64,000 nt of DNA from an uncultured Bacteroidales bacterium (GTDB lineage: Bacteria; Bacteroidota; Bacteroidia; Bacteroidales; UBA932): contig CAKUYQ010000016.1 of the NCBI GenBank assembly GCA_934717185.1, positions 1 through 64,000 of the forward strand. The letters are read 5' to 3'. Position 1 is the first letter of the stretch. Every line of letters starts with the position of its first letter. This document shows, piece after piece, positions 35,136 through 43,769 of the stretch. The translations under genes and the position numbers were made by a program. Below the pieces are notes generated by a model. The model was not told where the DNA came from. It did not search any database and saw nothing but the letters and a program-made list of their open reading frames with translations.

Positions 35136-35368
35136 TTATTTTACTAAATGAACACTTTCGGCACGTTTAGTAAATATTAGATGATAAACAAATTTGTGAA
35201 GAATTGATTATCTATTTTAACTGTTTTAAAAACTTTTTTTACCATTATTGGTTGTGAATACATTTAATTATTACGCGTAAAAGCCCCATAATGGTTGTTG
35301 ACAAATTTTTTTATTGATTATTATTTTACAATTTTGTAGACGAGAAAGAGAATAAAAAACATTAATGC

Positions 35369-35419
35369 GGATAGTTTTTCTCTAATGTGCACCATAAAGG
35401 ATTGCGGTTATGGTGTTGC
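35369..35419 (+). repeat. 51-bp inverted repeat, right arm
   Basis: Identical over 51 bases to 30282-30332 in inverted orientation, with the same internal CACCATAA-N10-TTATGGTG palindrome. It ends 67 bases upstream of the second susC, in the same orientation to that gene as the left arm has to the first susC. Confidence 0.9.
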
Positions 35420-35486
35420 AGAGGGGAGCAGACTATATAATTGAATCCATTTTTATTAACTTATTATTAACTAATTAAAGTAACTG

Positions 35487-38400
35487 ATGAAAAACATGCG
35501 ACTATTGCTTACAGGGCTGTTGTGTTTTATAGCTGTGGGATTTGCATCTGCACAGAATATAAACGTTACAGGTACTGTTAAGGATGCGACCAACGGCGAG
35601 CCGGTTGGTTTCGCGTATGTGCAGATTAAAGGCACTACAACGGGAACTTCCACAAATGACGATGGAACATTCTCAATTAAGGCCCCAAAAGACGGAGTCC
35701 TTATCTTCTCTTTTGTTGGCTACAAGACCACAGAAGTTGAGGTTAAAGGAAGAACTCACATAGACGTTCTAATGGAGAGTGATGCCCTTGAGCTTGACGA
35801 GACCCTTGTTGTAGCCTATGGTACACAGAAAAAATCATCATTCGTAGGATCTGCTACCCAATTGAAGGGTGAGTCTTTAAAGAAGATGCAGACATCAAAC
35901 GTTTCCAAAGCACTTGAGGGTGCTGTAGCAGGTCTGCAGACTTCAAGTTCTTCCGGAACTCCCGGTTCGGGCGCAAGCATACAGATCCGTGGATTTGGCT
36001 CTGTAAGTGCTTCGAGAGATCCTCTTATTGTAGTGGACGGTACCCCTTATGAGGGCGGTTTGAACTCTATTCCGCCTCAGGATATTGAGTCTATTACAGT
36101 TCTTAAGGATGCTGCTGCAAACTCTATGTACGGTGCCCGTGGTTCTAATGGTGTTATCATGATCACAACCAAGAGAGGTGTAGAGGGTAAAGTTACCATC
36201 AACTTTGATGCTAAGGTTGGTGTTAACTCAAGAGCTGTGCCTGCTTACGATGTAATCAGCAATCCGGGCCAGTACTATGAGATGGCTTGGGAGGCAATGA
36301 GAAACTCTGTTTATTATGCAGGTACAATAGCAGATCTTGCAGAGGCAGGCAGATACGCTTCAGCTAATCTCATAAATGGTGACGGTGGCTTAGGCCCATA
36401 TAACATCTATAAGAATGTTGCAGATGATGCCATTATAGACCCAACAACCGGCAAACTCAATCCAAATGCCACAACCCGTAAATGGAATGACGACTGGAAC
36501 AAAGATGTATTCCGTAACGGTTTACGTCAGGAGTACAGTTTGTCTGTATCAGGTGGTTCAGACAAGACTCAAGGGTATATGTCTGTTTCTTACCTCGATG
36601 ATGAGGGATATGTTCCAAAATCTGGTTTCAAGCGTATAGCTGTTAGAACCAAGTTGGATCAGACTGTTACAAGCTTCATTAAGGCTGGTATCAACCTTGC
36701 ATACTCAAACACAGATCAGAATAGATATAATGACAATGAGAGTAACAACTACTCAAATATGTTCATGTTCACTCAGAATATAGCTCCTATCTATCCTATC
36801 TACCTTTATGATGAAAACGGTGTACGTCAGTACAATGCAAAGGGTGAGACCCTATACGATTGGGGTGAGACAGGCCGTGCATACGCACCTACCAGCAACC
36901 CTTACGGACAGGCTCTTACATCAAAGGCAAAGGATATTTCAGATAACGTGTCAACAAGAGGTTATGTGAATGTTAACATATTAAAGGATTTAGTATTCAC
37001 TGCAAATGTTGCGTACGATGTATTCAACACAAAGAGAGATTACTATACAACTCCAAACGGTGGTGATGCAAAGAATGTTGGCGGACGTGGTGAACAGTAT
37101 GGTGAGAGATATACAGCTCTTAATGCCAACCAACTTTTGACATGGTCTCCTTCATTTGGTGAGCACAATCTTAATGTACTTGTCGGTCACGAGACAAAAT
37201 CAGACGACAGCTATGTCCTTTACGGTCACATGACAAACTTTGTAAACCCAACTGTAAGTGACTTTGCTAATGCAACAGTTTATCAGGATCTGTCATCTTA
37301 TAGAAGCGATTACTTCCTCGAGGGTGTATTCGGTAGAGTAGAGTATAACTATGCAAACAAATACTACTTTACAGCATCATACCGTACAGATGGTTCATCT
37401 CGTTTTGCAAAAGATAAACGTTGGGGTAGCTTCTGGGCTGTTGGTGCATCTTGGAATGCAAAGGCCGAGAACTTCTTAAAGGATGTAGATTGGGTTGAAC
37501 TTCTAAAGGTTAAGGCAAGTTACGGTACTCAAGGTAACGATAATATTGGTTACACCAAAGTATATGAGAATCTATACAGAGTAGACAGGGTAGACGGTAG
37601 TGCTTCACTAACGCAGACTTTCCGTGCAGCTCCGGATGTAACTTGGGAGAAATCAAACAACTTTAACGTTGGTATTGAGACAAGATTGTTCAACAGATTG
37701 TCTGTTAACGTTGAGTACTTCGTTAAAGAGACAAAGGATATGATCTATGCACAGCCTCTTGCTCCATCACAGGGTACTCCTGCTTCACAGCTTGTGAATG
37801 ATATGGATATGAAGAATAGCGGTATTGAGTTTGAGATTAGCGCAGATCTGTTTAGAACAAAAGATTTCTCATGGAATATCTCATTGAACGGAACTCATTA
37901 CAAGAACAAGATTACAAAACTTCCTTCGGATTATCCTGCAGAGGGTAAGCAGTATGGCGCATTCTGGCGTGAAAAAGGCGGTTCACTGTTCAACTACTAT
38001 ATGTATGAGTGGGCCGGCGTAGACCAGACTAACGGTCTTCCTCAGTACTACAAATATGATGATAACGGAGAGCGCTCTATTGTTAATACTACATCTGAGG
38101 CAACTTACCGCAAAACAGGCAAATCACCTATTCCTGATCTTTATGGTGGTATTGCTACAACATTTACATTCAAAGGCTTTGATTTGAGTGCAAACTTTGC
38201 ATACCAGATTGGCGGCTATACAATAGACTATGCATATCAGGGTTTGATGTCTGCAGGTAGTTCAGGTACCAACTGGCATAAGGATATCCTAAACAGATGG
38301 ACATCTGACAACACCAACACAGGTACTCCTCGTGTTCAGATGAACTATCAGGAGGCAAATGCTACTTCAACAAGATGGCTTACAAAATCATCTTACTTTA

Positions 38401-38627
38401 GCATAAGGAACCTTACTTTGGGCTACACAATTCCTCGCAGCATTACAAGCAAGATAGGCTTGTCTAATTTGAGAGTATATGTAACAGCAGATAATCTGTT
38501 CTATACATCTGCCAGAAAGGGTCTGGATGTACGTAGATCGTTCGAAGGTGGTGCAGGTTCAGATGATGTTAATTTCACCTATTCAGCTCTTCGTACAATT
38601 TCCGGAGGATTGTCTATAACACTATAA
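35487..38627 (+). CDS. SusC/RagA-family TonB-dependent transporter (second locus)
   Basis: The 1046-residue protein has a signal peptide (ending ASAQ), the carboxypeptidase-like domain (NINVTGTVKDATNGEPVGFAYVQI), TonB-box-like LDETLVVAYGTQKKSS, the plug (IQIRGFGSVSASRDPLIVVDG), and a barrel ending ISGGLSITL. It is only distantly similar to the first SusC and belongs to the subgroup with the FVGSATQLKGE plug start. It pairs with the SusD-like gene 17 bases downstream. No carbohydrate-active enzyme gene is attached. Confidence 0.96.
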   Translation: MKNMRLLLTGLLCFIAVGFASAQNINVTGTVKDATNGEPVGFAYVQIKGTTTGTSTNDDGTFSIKAPKDGVLIFSFVGYKTTEVEVKGRTHIDVLMESDALELDETLVVAYGTQKKSSFVGSATQLKGESLKKMQTSNVSKALEGAVAGLQTSSSSGTPGSGASIQIRGFGSVSASRDPLIVVDGTPYEGGLNSIPPQDIESITVLKDAAANSMYGARGSNGVIMITTKRGVEGKVTINFDAKVGVNSRAVPAYDVISNPGQYYEMAWEAMRNSVYYAGTIADLAEAGRYASANLINGDGGLGPYNIYKNVADDAIIDPTTGKLNPNATTRKWNDDWNKDVFRNGLRQEYSLSVSGGSDKTQGYMSVSYLDDEGYVPKSGFKRIAVRTKLDQTVTSFIKAGINLAYSNTDQNRYNDNESNNYSNMFMFTQNIAPIYPIYLYDENGVRQYNAKGETLYDWGETGRAYAPTSNPYGQALTSKAKDISDNVSTRGYVNVNILKDLVFTANVAYDVFNTKRDYYTTPNGGDAKNVGGRGEQYGERYTALNANQLLTWSPSFGEHNLNVLVGHETKSDDSYVLYGHMTNFVNPTVSDFANATVYQDLSSYRSDYFLEGVFGRVEYNYANKYYFTASYRTDGSSRFAKDKRWGSFWAVGASWNAKAENFLKDVDWVELLKVKASYGTQGNDNIGYTKVYENLYRVDRVDGSASLTQTFRAAPDVTWEKSNNFNVGIETRLFNRLSVNVEYFVKETKDMIYAQPLAPSQGTPASQLVNDMDMKNSGIEFEISADLFRTKDFSWNISLNGTHYKNKITKLPSDYPAEGKQYGAFWREKGGSLFNYYMYEWAGVDQTNGLPQYYKYDDNGERSIVNTTSEATYRKTGKSPIPDLYGGIATTFTFKGFDLSANFAYQIGGYTIDYAYQGLMSAGSSGTNWHKDILNRWTSDNTNTGTPRVQMNYQEANATSTRWLTKSSYFSIRNLTLGYTIPRSITSKIGLSNLRVYVTADNLFYTSARKGLDVRRSFEGGAGSDDVNFTYSALRTISGGLSITL

Positions 38628-38644
38628 TTTTAAATGAGATGATT

Positions 38645-40162
38645 ATGAAAAAATATATATCAATATTAGCTTCAACAGTACTTTTGTTTACAGCCTGCGA
38701 GAAGTCTTTTGATGTAGAGAACACCAATCGCATGACCGGAACAGATGCTATTGCAAAAGTTGAGGAAGATCCTGAATTTCTTACCTCGTACGTAAATGGC
38801 TGTTATGCATGGTCAATTGAGTATAACAGCGGTGGTGGAAGCCACGGTGACTTTGGATTCTTGGGGGTAGTCTATAACACAGATATGATGGGTTTGGATA
38901 TAGCCATCAAAGGATCATGGAACTGGGGTACATACGATATTAACCATGATTATGGTGCATATAACTACAGACGCCCTTATCAGTTCTGGAACTTTTTCTA
39001 CACCCAGATTAAAAAGGCTAACGAGATTATAGATATGTTTGGAGAAGAAGATCCAACAGATTCAAATCTAAAAGGATGGCTTGGACAGGCATACGCCCTT
39101 AGAGCATTTGGATATACTTATCTTATACAGCTTTTCCAGGATCCTGTTGAGGGAACTACCCCTAATGCAAAATTTAGGGATTCTGCCCCTGCAGTTCCAA
39201 TTATCTACTCTGTAAGAGATGGTAAATCAAATGAGGAGGCAGCACAGGTTGGTGGACGTAACACAATGGCAGATCTTAAGACAGAGATTGAGCGTAATAT
39301 AGAGAAAGCTCTTCCTCTTCTTCAAGGCTATAAGAGGGCTTCCAAAAATGAGATCAACTATGAGGTTGCTCAGGGTATAGCAGCACGCTACTACCTTCTT
39401 ACCCAGCAATGGAGCAAAGCTATTTCAGCTGCTCAGGCTGCTCAGAATGGCTTTGATATAATGGATCAGACCCGTCTTCTTTCGGGCTTTATGGAGATAG
39501 AGGACGCAGAGGTTATGTGGGGATTCAACCATACAACCGAGACTATGACATCATACGCTTCATTCTTCTCACACCTAAGTAACGACAGCCCGGGTTATGG
39601 TGGAGTAGGCCAGTCTATTCACTGTATAGACCGCAGTTTGTATGATCAGATTCCTGCTACAGACTATAGAAAGGATCTGTTTAATGATGAGAACGGTGAT
39701 CCTAATGCAGAAATGACAGGTGCAAAGATGGCATACGCTGCAAGAAAATTCGGCTATGCTGCCTCATGGTTGCAGGATTACATCTATATGCGTAATGCAG
39801 AGATGGTTCTTATAGAGGCTGAGGCTCATGCACGTCTTGCAGACGGTCAGGCAGCTTCAACTCTTGCAAAACTTATGGCAAAAAGAGATCCTGCATGGTC
39901 TGCATCTAATGTTACTGTAGACGATGTTCTTCTCCAGAGAAGAATTGAGTTGTGGGGCGAGGGCTTTGAGTACTTCGACCTAAGACGTAACGGTATAACA
40001 GTTAACAGAAAATATGAGGGCACTAACCATGCAGCAGCTGCTCAGTATGAATTCCCTGCTCATAGCGCAAGCTGGAATTTCCAGATTCCTAGACAGGAGA
40101 TGCAGAATAATATGTACATCACAGAGGATGAACAGAATGATTGGGTAACAGGCGCTATGTAA
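38645..40162 (+). CDS. SusD/RagB-like surface lipoprotein (second locus)
   Basis: The 505-residue protein has lipobox FTAC (Cys18) and the standard SusD signatures: an LRAFGYTYLIQLF helix, a YLLTQQWSKAISAAQ repeat, IRNAEMVLIEAEAHARL-like helix (YMRNAEMVLIEAEAHA), and the RRIELWGEGFEYFDLRRNG closing motif. An ATG two codons upstream is in frame; the start used gives a cleaner signal peptide. It binds substrate at the cell surface for the upstream SusC. Two hairpins that can act as terminators follow the stop. Confidence 0.95.
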   Translation: MKKYISILASTVLLFTACEKSFDVENTNRMTGTDAIAKVEEDPEFLTSYVNGCYAWSIEYNSGGGSHGDFGFLGVVYNTDMMGLDIAIKGSWNWGTYDINHDYGAYNYRRPYQFWNFFYTQIKKANEIIDMFGEEDPTDSNLKGWLGQAYALRAFGYTYLIQLFQDPVEGTTPNAKFRDSAPAVPIIYSVRDGKSNEEAAQVGGRNTMADLKTEIERNIEKALPLLQGYKRASKNEINYEVAQGIAARYYLLTQQWSKAISAAQAAQNGFDIMDQTRLLSGFMEIEDAEVMWGFNHTTETMTSYASFFSHLSNDSPGYGGVGQSIHCIDRSLYDQIPATDYRKDLFNDENGDPNAEMTGAKMAYAARKFGYAASWLQDYIYMRNAEMVLIEAEAHARLADGQAASTLAKLMAKRDPAWSASNVTVDDVLLQRRIELWGEGFEYFDLRRNGITVNRKYEGTNHAAAAQYEFPAHSASWNFQIPRQEMQNNMYITEDEQNDWVTGAM

Positions 40163-40169
40163 TTAATTA

Positions 40170-40193
40170 GCCAACAAGTACTTAGTTGGTTTT
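40170..40193 (+). terminator. Weak terminator after the second susD
   Basis: CCAAC and GTTGG form a short stem with a 9-base loop that is itself partly palindromic (AAGTACTT), followed by TTTT. It begins 7 bases after the stop. Confidence 0.5.
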
Positions 40194-40196
40194 ATG

Positions 40197-40231
40197 CTTC
40201 CCGACAGAATAACTTTTTGTCGGGAAGTTTG
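40197..40231. terminator. Terminator hairpin made of an inverted pair of the dispersed word
   Basis: CTTCCCGACA (40197-40206) pairs perfectly with TGTCGGGAAG (40218-40227). It lies between the second susD and the convergent esterase-like gene and can terminate in both directions. Each stem strand is a copy of the over-represented word discussed in the findings. Confidence 0.75.
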
Positions 40232-40234
40232 TTT
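40207..40234 (+). repeat. 28-bp repeat, right copy
   Basis: Identical to the left copy at 30201-30228 but in the opposite orientation. It includes one strand of the terminator stem and ends inside the stop codon of the esterase-like gene. Confidence 0.85.
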
Positions 40235-41531
40235 ATTGATTGTTTCTGTTGTATTTCTCAAAGAAGTTGTTCTCTATATTGTACCACTCCTTTCTGTTGA
40301 AGTCTTTTGGCATGGTGTACAGATAGTACTCTTTGGATGATGGTATGAGATTGTAGATGAAAAAGTTGTTTAGAGGATGACTCTCGCTCTCCTGCAATCC
40401 TATCTCTATTAAAAACGGAGCGTTAAGGGCTTTTGCTATATATGGAAATCTGAATTTGGTGCTGTTGAGCAGTTCATCTGTAAACAGCGGAGCGTATGTT
40501 GCGCATCCGCCAATCCTTTTGTCTGTTGCCGCAATGGTTGTTGCAATTACTGCTCCTTTGCCGCAACCCTCCGTAAAGATTTTATCTTTGTCTGTAATCC
40601 TCTTGCTGTCAATAAAATCTACTACCATAGACGCATCTCTGCAGAGCTGCAGATAGTCTGTATCTTGTGTGCTTTTTATAACAACAAACTCAATCAGATT
40701 GGGATTGTCGTTTGGATTAACAGCGCATTCATTCTCTTTGCAGTAGTCAAACCGTATTACAGTAGGATGGCTTCTTTTCTTTACAAGTGAGAATACACCA
40801 TCTTTTGGCACAAAGTAGTAACCTTTTATTGTGCGGTTGTTTTTGGCCGGAATCTCAACCAAATACATTTTCCGTTCTTTGTTATCTGATGATTTTATTT
40901 TTGTAATCCTATAGTCCTGCTTCACAACCAACGGCTTGTTGTTTATGGCAGATGCCAGGGAATCGCAATATTTTGCGGCTGCCTCTTTGGATACCTCCTT
41001 CATATTTGGAAATCTTCCTAATCCAGATTCGCTGTCTATCCTCTGCGGCTCGTATGCTATGTTGTACCTGTAGTAGAAATGTACCCCCGAATCTTGCTGG
41101 TTTCTTATCTCAACATTGTATATTCCCGGCAACGGTGAGTTAAATGCAAATGAGATAAGAGTACTGTCTCCGCTGTCTATAGATGTCTCCTGTACAAATG
41201 AGTAGAGTGGCTTGCCGGGGAGCTGTTCAATATTGCATTTTATGTTAAACTTTTCTTTCTTGTAGTTTGTGTTGACTGCAGATAATGAGACTTTCGGGCT
41301 TTCACTTCCGTAGTATACCCAAGAACTGTTCATATAAAGGTAGTAGATGAAATCCCCTTTTATGAATTTTAGTTTATCTTTTGTCCTTATTGGCTCTTCG
41401 TAGGCTTTCTGATACAGCCTTATCTCCTCTCCGTTTCTCTCCTGTGCACTCATTGGATGATACAGTGTGCTGCAAACAAGAGTTGTTGCCAATATTAGTT
41501 TAATGGAGTATGTGATCTTCTTTTTTGTCAT
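40233..41531 (-). CDS. Degenerate acetyl-xylan-esterase-like exported protein
   Basis: The 432-residue protein has a signal peptide (ending MSAQ) and an alpha/beta-hydrolase body resembling the AXE1 acetyl esterases of Bacteroidota, with a beta-sandwich-like N-terminal half (to about 165). The nucleophile elbow, normally GGSQGG, reads EGCGKGA (Gly322-Gly326) with Gly in the Ser position. The usual Asp of GLQD is GLQE, and the final His segment is MPKDFN. All three triad positions thus look changed. It overlaps the murI stop by ATGA, so it is co-transcribed. It may be a binding protein or use other residues. Confidence 0.72.
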   Translation of the reverse strand: MTKKKITYSIKLILATTLVCSTLYHPMSAQERNGEEIRLYQKAYEEPIRTKDKLKFIKGDFIYYLYMNSSWVYYGSESPKVSLSAVNTNYKKEKFNIKCNIEQLPGKPLYSFVQETSIDSGDSTLISFAFNSPLPGIYNVEIRNQQDSGVHFYYRYNIAYEPQRIDSESGLGRFPNMKEVSKEAAAKYCDSLASAINNKPLVVKQDYRITKIKSSDNKERKMYLVEIPAKNNRTIKGYYFVPKDGVFSLVKKRSHPTVIRFDYCKENECAVNPNDNPNLIEFVVIKSTQDTDYLQLCRDASMVVDFIDSKRITDKDKIFTEGCGKGAVIATTIAATDKRIGGCATYAPLFTDELLNSTKFRFPYIAKALNAPFLIEIGLQESESHPLNNFFIYNLIPSSKEYYLYTMPKDFNRKEWYNIENNFFEKYNRNNQ

Positions 41532-42328
41532 ATCTGCAAGTTTTGGTAATAAGTCTTATGGTCCTCTGTTGTACTGCTTTTGATTATTGATTCCGCCATG
41601 TTTCTCACAAGAGAAAGGTTCTCTCCCGTGCTGCAAAAGGTTGTTGTTCCCGTTGAATCATTGTCGGGAAGCAGATTCATGTTTTTTAAAATGTTGGCGG
41701 CCCTCTGTGCGACTGCCGGAGCGGGGTTTACTATTTTCATCCGCTTCCCGACAATTTTTCTTATAGGCTCTATAAGGAAAGGGTAGTGGGTGCACCCAAG
41801 AACGAGCTGGTCTGCATTCTGCGCAAGCATTGGGGTTATATATTGAGACAGCAGTGCAAGTGCCTCTTCTGTATCTGTTTTTCCCTCTTCGACCAACTCT
41901 ACAAGGCCGTCTCCTGCCTGCTCTATAACTTTCTTGTTGTAGGCGTATATGTTTCTGGTATTCTGGTAAAGAGTGCCTTTAAATGTTCCTCTTGTGGCAA
42001 GAACACCAATTACTCCTGTCTTTGTATTAAGCGCGGCCGGTTTTACTGCCGGCTCCATCCCCACTATTGGCAGGGTGTAGAGCTTTCTTAATGTGCTTAT
42101 AGCTCCTGCGGTGGCTGTATTGCAGGCTATGACAATTATATCTGCCTTCTGTGCAATAAGGTAGTCGCAGATGACTCTGCATCTGTCTATTATCTCCTCT
42201 CTATGCTTTGGACCGTACGGACAATTGCCGGAATCTGCTATGTAGAGATAATTGGCATTGGGCAGTAACTTTATAAGCTCTTTCCATACGGAAAGCCCAC
42301 CTACACCTGAATCGAATACGCCTATCAT
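41528..42328 (-). CDS. murI: Glutamate racemase
   Basis: The 266-residue enzyme makes D-glutamate for peptidoglycan. It starts MIGVFDSGVGGLSV, and both catalytic cysteines are seen, in IACNTATAG and LGCTHYPF. A longer in-frame start exists 23 codons upstream, but a perfect -7 box (TATATTTG) lies inside that extension, so the shorter form is chosen. The stop overlaps the esterase-like gene. The gene contains two opposite copies of the dispersed word GTCGGGAA. Confidence 0.95.
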   Translation of the reverse strand: MIGVFDSGVGGLSVWKELIKLLPNANYLYIADSGNCPYGPKHREEIIDRCRVICDYLIAQKADIIVIACNTATAGAISTLRKLYTLPIVGMEPAVKPAALNTKTGVIGVLATRGTFKGTLYQNTRNIYAYNKKVIEQAGDGLVELVEEGKTDTEEALALLSQYITPMLAQNADQLVLGCTHYPFLIEPIRKIVGKRMKIVNPAPAVAQRAANILKNMNLLPDNDSTGTTTFCSTGENLSLVRNMAESIIKSSTTEDHKTYYQNLQI

Positions 42329-42348
42329 TTCTTTATTTTTTAGGGTGA

Positions 42349-42356
42349 CAAATATA
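42349..42356 (-). promoter_or_regulatory. -7 element of murI (TATATTTG)
   Basis: Exact TAnnTTTG match on the minus strand, 20 bases upstream of the murI ATG; it decides the start. Confidence 0.65.
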
Positions 42357-42434
42357 CAAAAGAAGAAGCTGAATAAAAAGGTAATCGTTTTACACATTCT
42401 ATTCAGCTTTATCTTTTATCTGTTTAGGAGACCG

Positions 42435-43583
42435 TTATAGTCTTTCGCTAAGTATCTGTTCTATCTCCTCCTCTGTTGCTCTTCTCTTGATTATTGTTCC
42501 GCTCTGGTCTACGAGTACGTTCTGTGGAATATATTTTACCATATATGGTGTGCCTGCTGCATTCTCCCAGCCTTTAAGGTCTGAAACATGAGGCCATGTC
42601 AGACCATCTTTTTTAATGGCCTCTTCCCATTTTGCCTTGTCTGTATCGAATGATACTCCAAGCACCTCAAATCCTTTGCTGTGGTATTTCTTGTATATCC
42701 TTACAAGAGTAGGGTTAAATGCACGGCATGGACCGCACCAAGATGCCCAAAAATCAAGCATTGTAACTTTGTTCTTTGAGTAAACATCTGAGAACTTGAT
42801 CATTGTTCCGTCCGGAGCTGCCTGCTCAAAATCCGGTGCAACTTTACCGTTTTCAAGAGCTTTCATGCTCTCGATTGTAGATGCAATTCTCTTTACAATA
42901 CGGTTCTCCTTAAAGTTGACAGTATCTGCGGCAAATGGTTCAAATGCGGCAAGAAGTTCGTCTAACTCAAGTGAGTAAAGATCTTCGTCGAGCTTATAGA
43001 GTGCAAACAAAGATGTAGGATTGAGTTTTACATAGTTGTTGACAGCATCGCGGAACGCCTTATTGATCTCTGCGTCTACCTTTATTATCTCCTCTCTTCT
43101 CTCTGCTGTGGTCTCCTCTTTCTGGTATTCATCTATAAGCGCTTCAAAGTTATGCTCCTTCTGCATGCTAAGCATTATGTTCTCAAGAGAGTCAATAATA
43201 CCCTGTGTCTTTCCGCCTTTGATTGTGCTTATAGACTCTGTAAATGTTCCCTCTTTAATTTTTGTGAAATCAAGATCTACAACATAATTCTCATTCTCTA
43301 CAAACAATCTTGCAAAAGCGTTTCTTTCTTTGCCGGAGAATGCTATGTAGTACATCTCCGGAGTTGTTACTGTACCTGTAAATACAGCTTTGCCGTTCTT
43401 TATGGCAACTGTCTGTTTTATAAGGTCTTCACCTCTTTGATAATTTGTCAGCACCAATGAGTCAGATGTTATCTGTGTGCTGTCTCCCTGCAAGTTTACA
43501 GTAATATTGTAAGATGCAGTGTTGTTTTTGTTAGTGCAGGCAATTGCTAAAATTGCGGCACCTATCAATAATAAATGTCTCAT
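42435..43583 (-). CDS. TlpA-family thiol:disulfide protein with DUF4369-type N-terminal domain
   Basis: The 382-residue protein has a lipobox IACT (Cys16), an N-terminal beta domain (about 25-120: YNITVNLQGD, AVFTGTVTTPEMYYI) of the DUF4369 type, a helical middle, and a C-terminal TlpA thioredoxin fold with an intact WCGPC (Cys283 and Cys286) and cis-proline region GTPYMV...IPQNVLVD. It is a membrane-anchored periplasmic reductant, in contrast with the cysteine-less thioredoxin-like protein at 1059-1553. It is upstream of murI with 106 bases between the coding regions. Confidence 0.92.
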   Translation of the reverse strand: MRHLLLIGAAILAIACTNKNNTASYNITVNLQGDSTQITSDSLVLTNYQRGEDLIKQTVAIKNGKAVFTGTVTTPEMYYIAFSGKERNAFARLFVENENYVVDLDFTKIKEGTFTESISTIKGGKTQGIIDSLENIMLSMQKEHNFEALIDEYQKEETTAERREEIIKVDAEINKAFRDAVNNYVKLNPTSLFALYKLDEDLYSLELDELLAAFEPFAADTVNFKENRIVKRIASTIESMKALENGKVAPDFEQAAPDGTMIKFSDVYSKNKVTMLDFWASWCGPCRAFNPTLVRIYKKYHSKGFEVLGVSFDTDKAKWEEAIKKDGLTWPHVSDLKGWENAAGTPYMVKYIPQNVLVDQSGTIIKRRATEEEIEQILSERL

Positions 43584-43711
43584 GTTTAGTTAATGATTTA
43601 TAAATCTACGTGCGACCAAGTTAGTAATGTTATTTTGAATCTTTACCTAAATCTTTATTTCTTTAACAATTTTTTAATAATATTGTTGTGCAGATTATAA
43701 CTATATAATAA

Positions 43712-43748
43712 TAAAAGGGATAGCCGTTTCGCTCGGTTATCCCTTTTA
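43712..43748 (-). terminator. Terminator of the rpoBC operon
   Basis: AAAAGGGATAGCCG pairs with CGGTTATCCCTTTT around a 7-base loop, 22 bases after the rpoC stop. The flanking A and T runs make it usable in both directions. Confidence 0.9.
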
Positions 43749-43769
43749 TCGCTCTGTATAGCTTGTTTG

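Larger units (their letters stand above)
34857..35486. other. Long intergenic region before the second susC
   Basis: No protein gene is supported in these 630 bases. It holds a -7 promoter and a structured RNA candidate (about 35006-35135), an AT-rich stretch, and the right arm of the 51-bp inverted repeat 68 bases before susC. A CAATTTTG box at 35329-35336 is one base off the -7 consensus and could drive susC. Confidence 0.6.

Noticed and set aside
30282..35419. Composite transposon bounded by the 51-bp inverted repeats
   Set aside because: No transposase or target duplication is seen and the enclosed genes are core metabolism; a regulatory or recombination repeat fits better.
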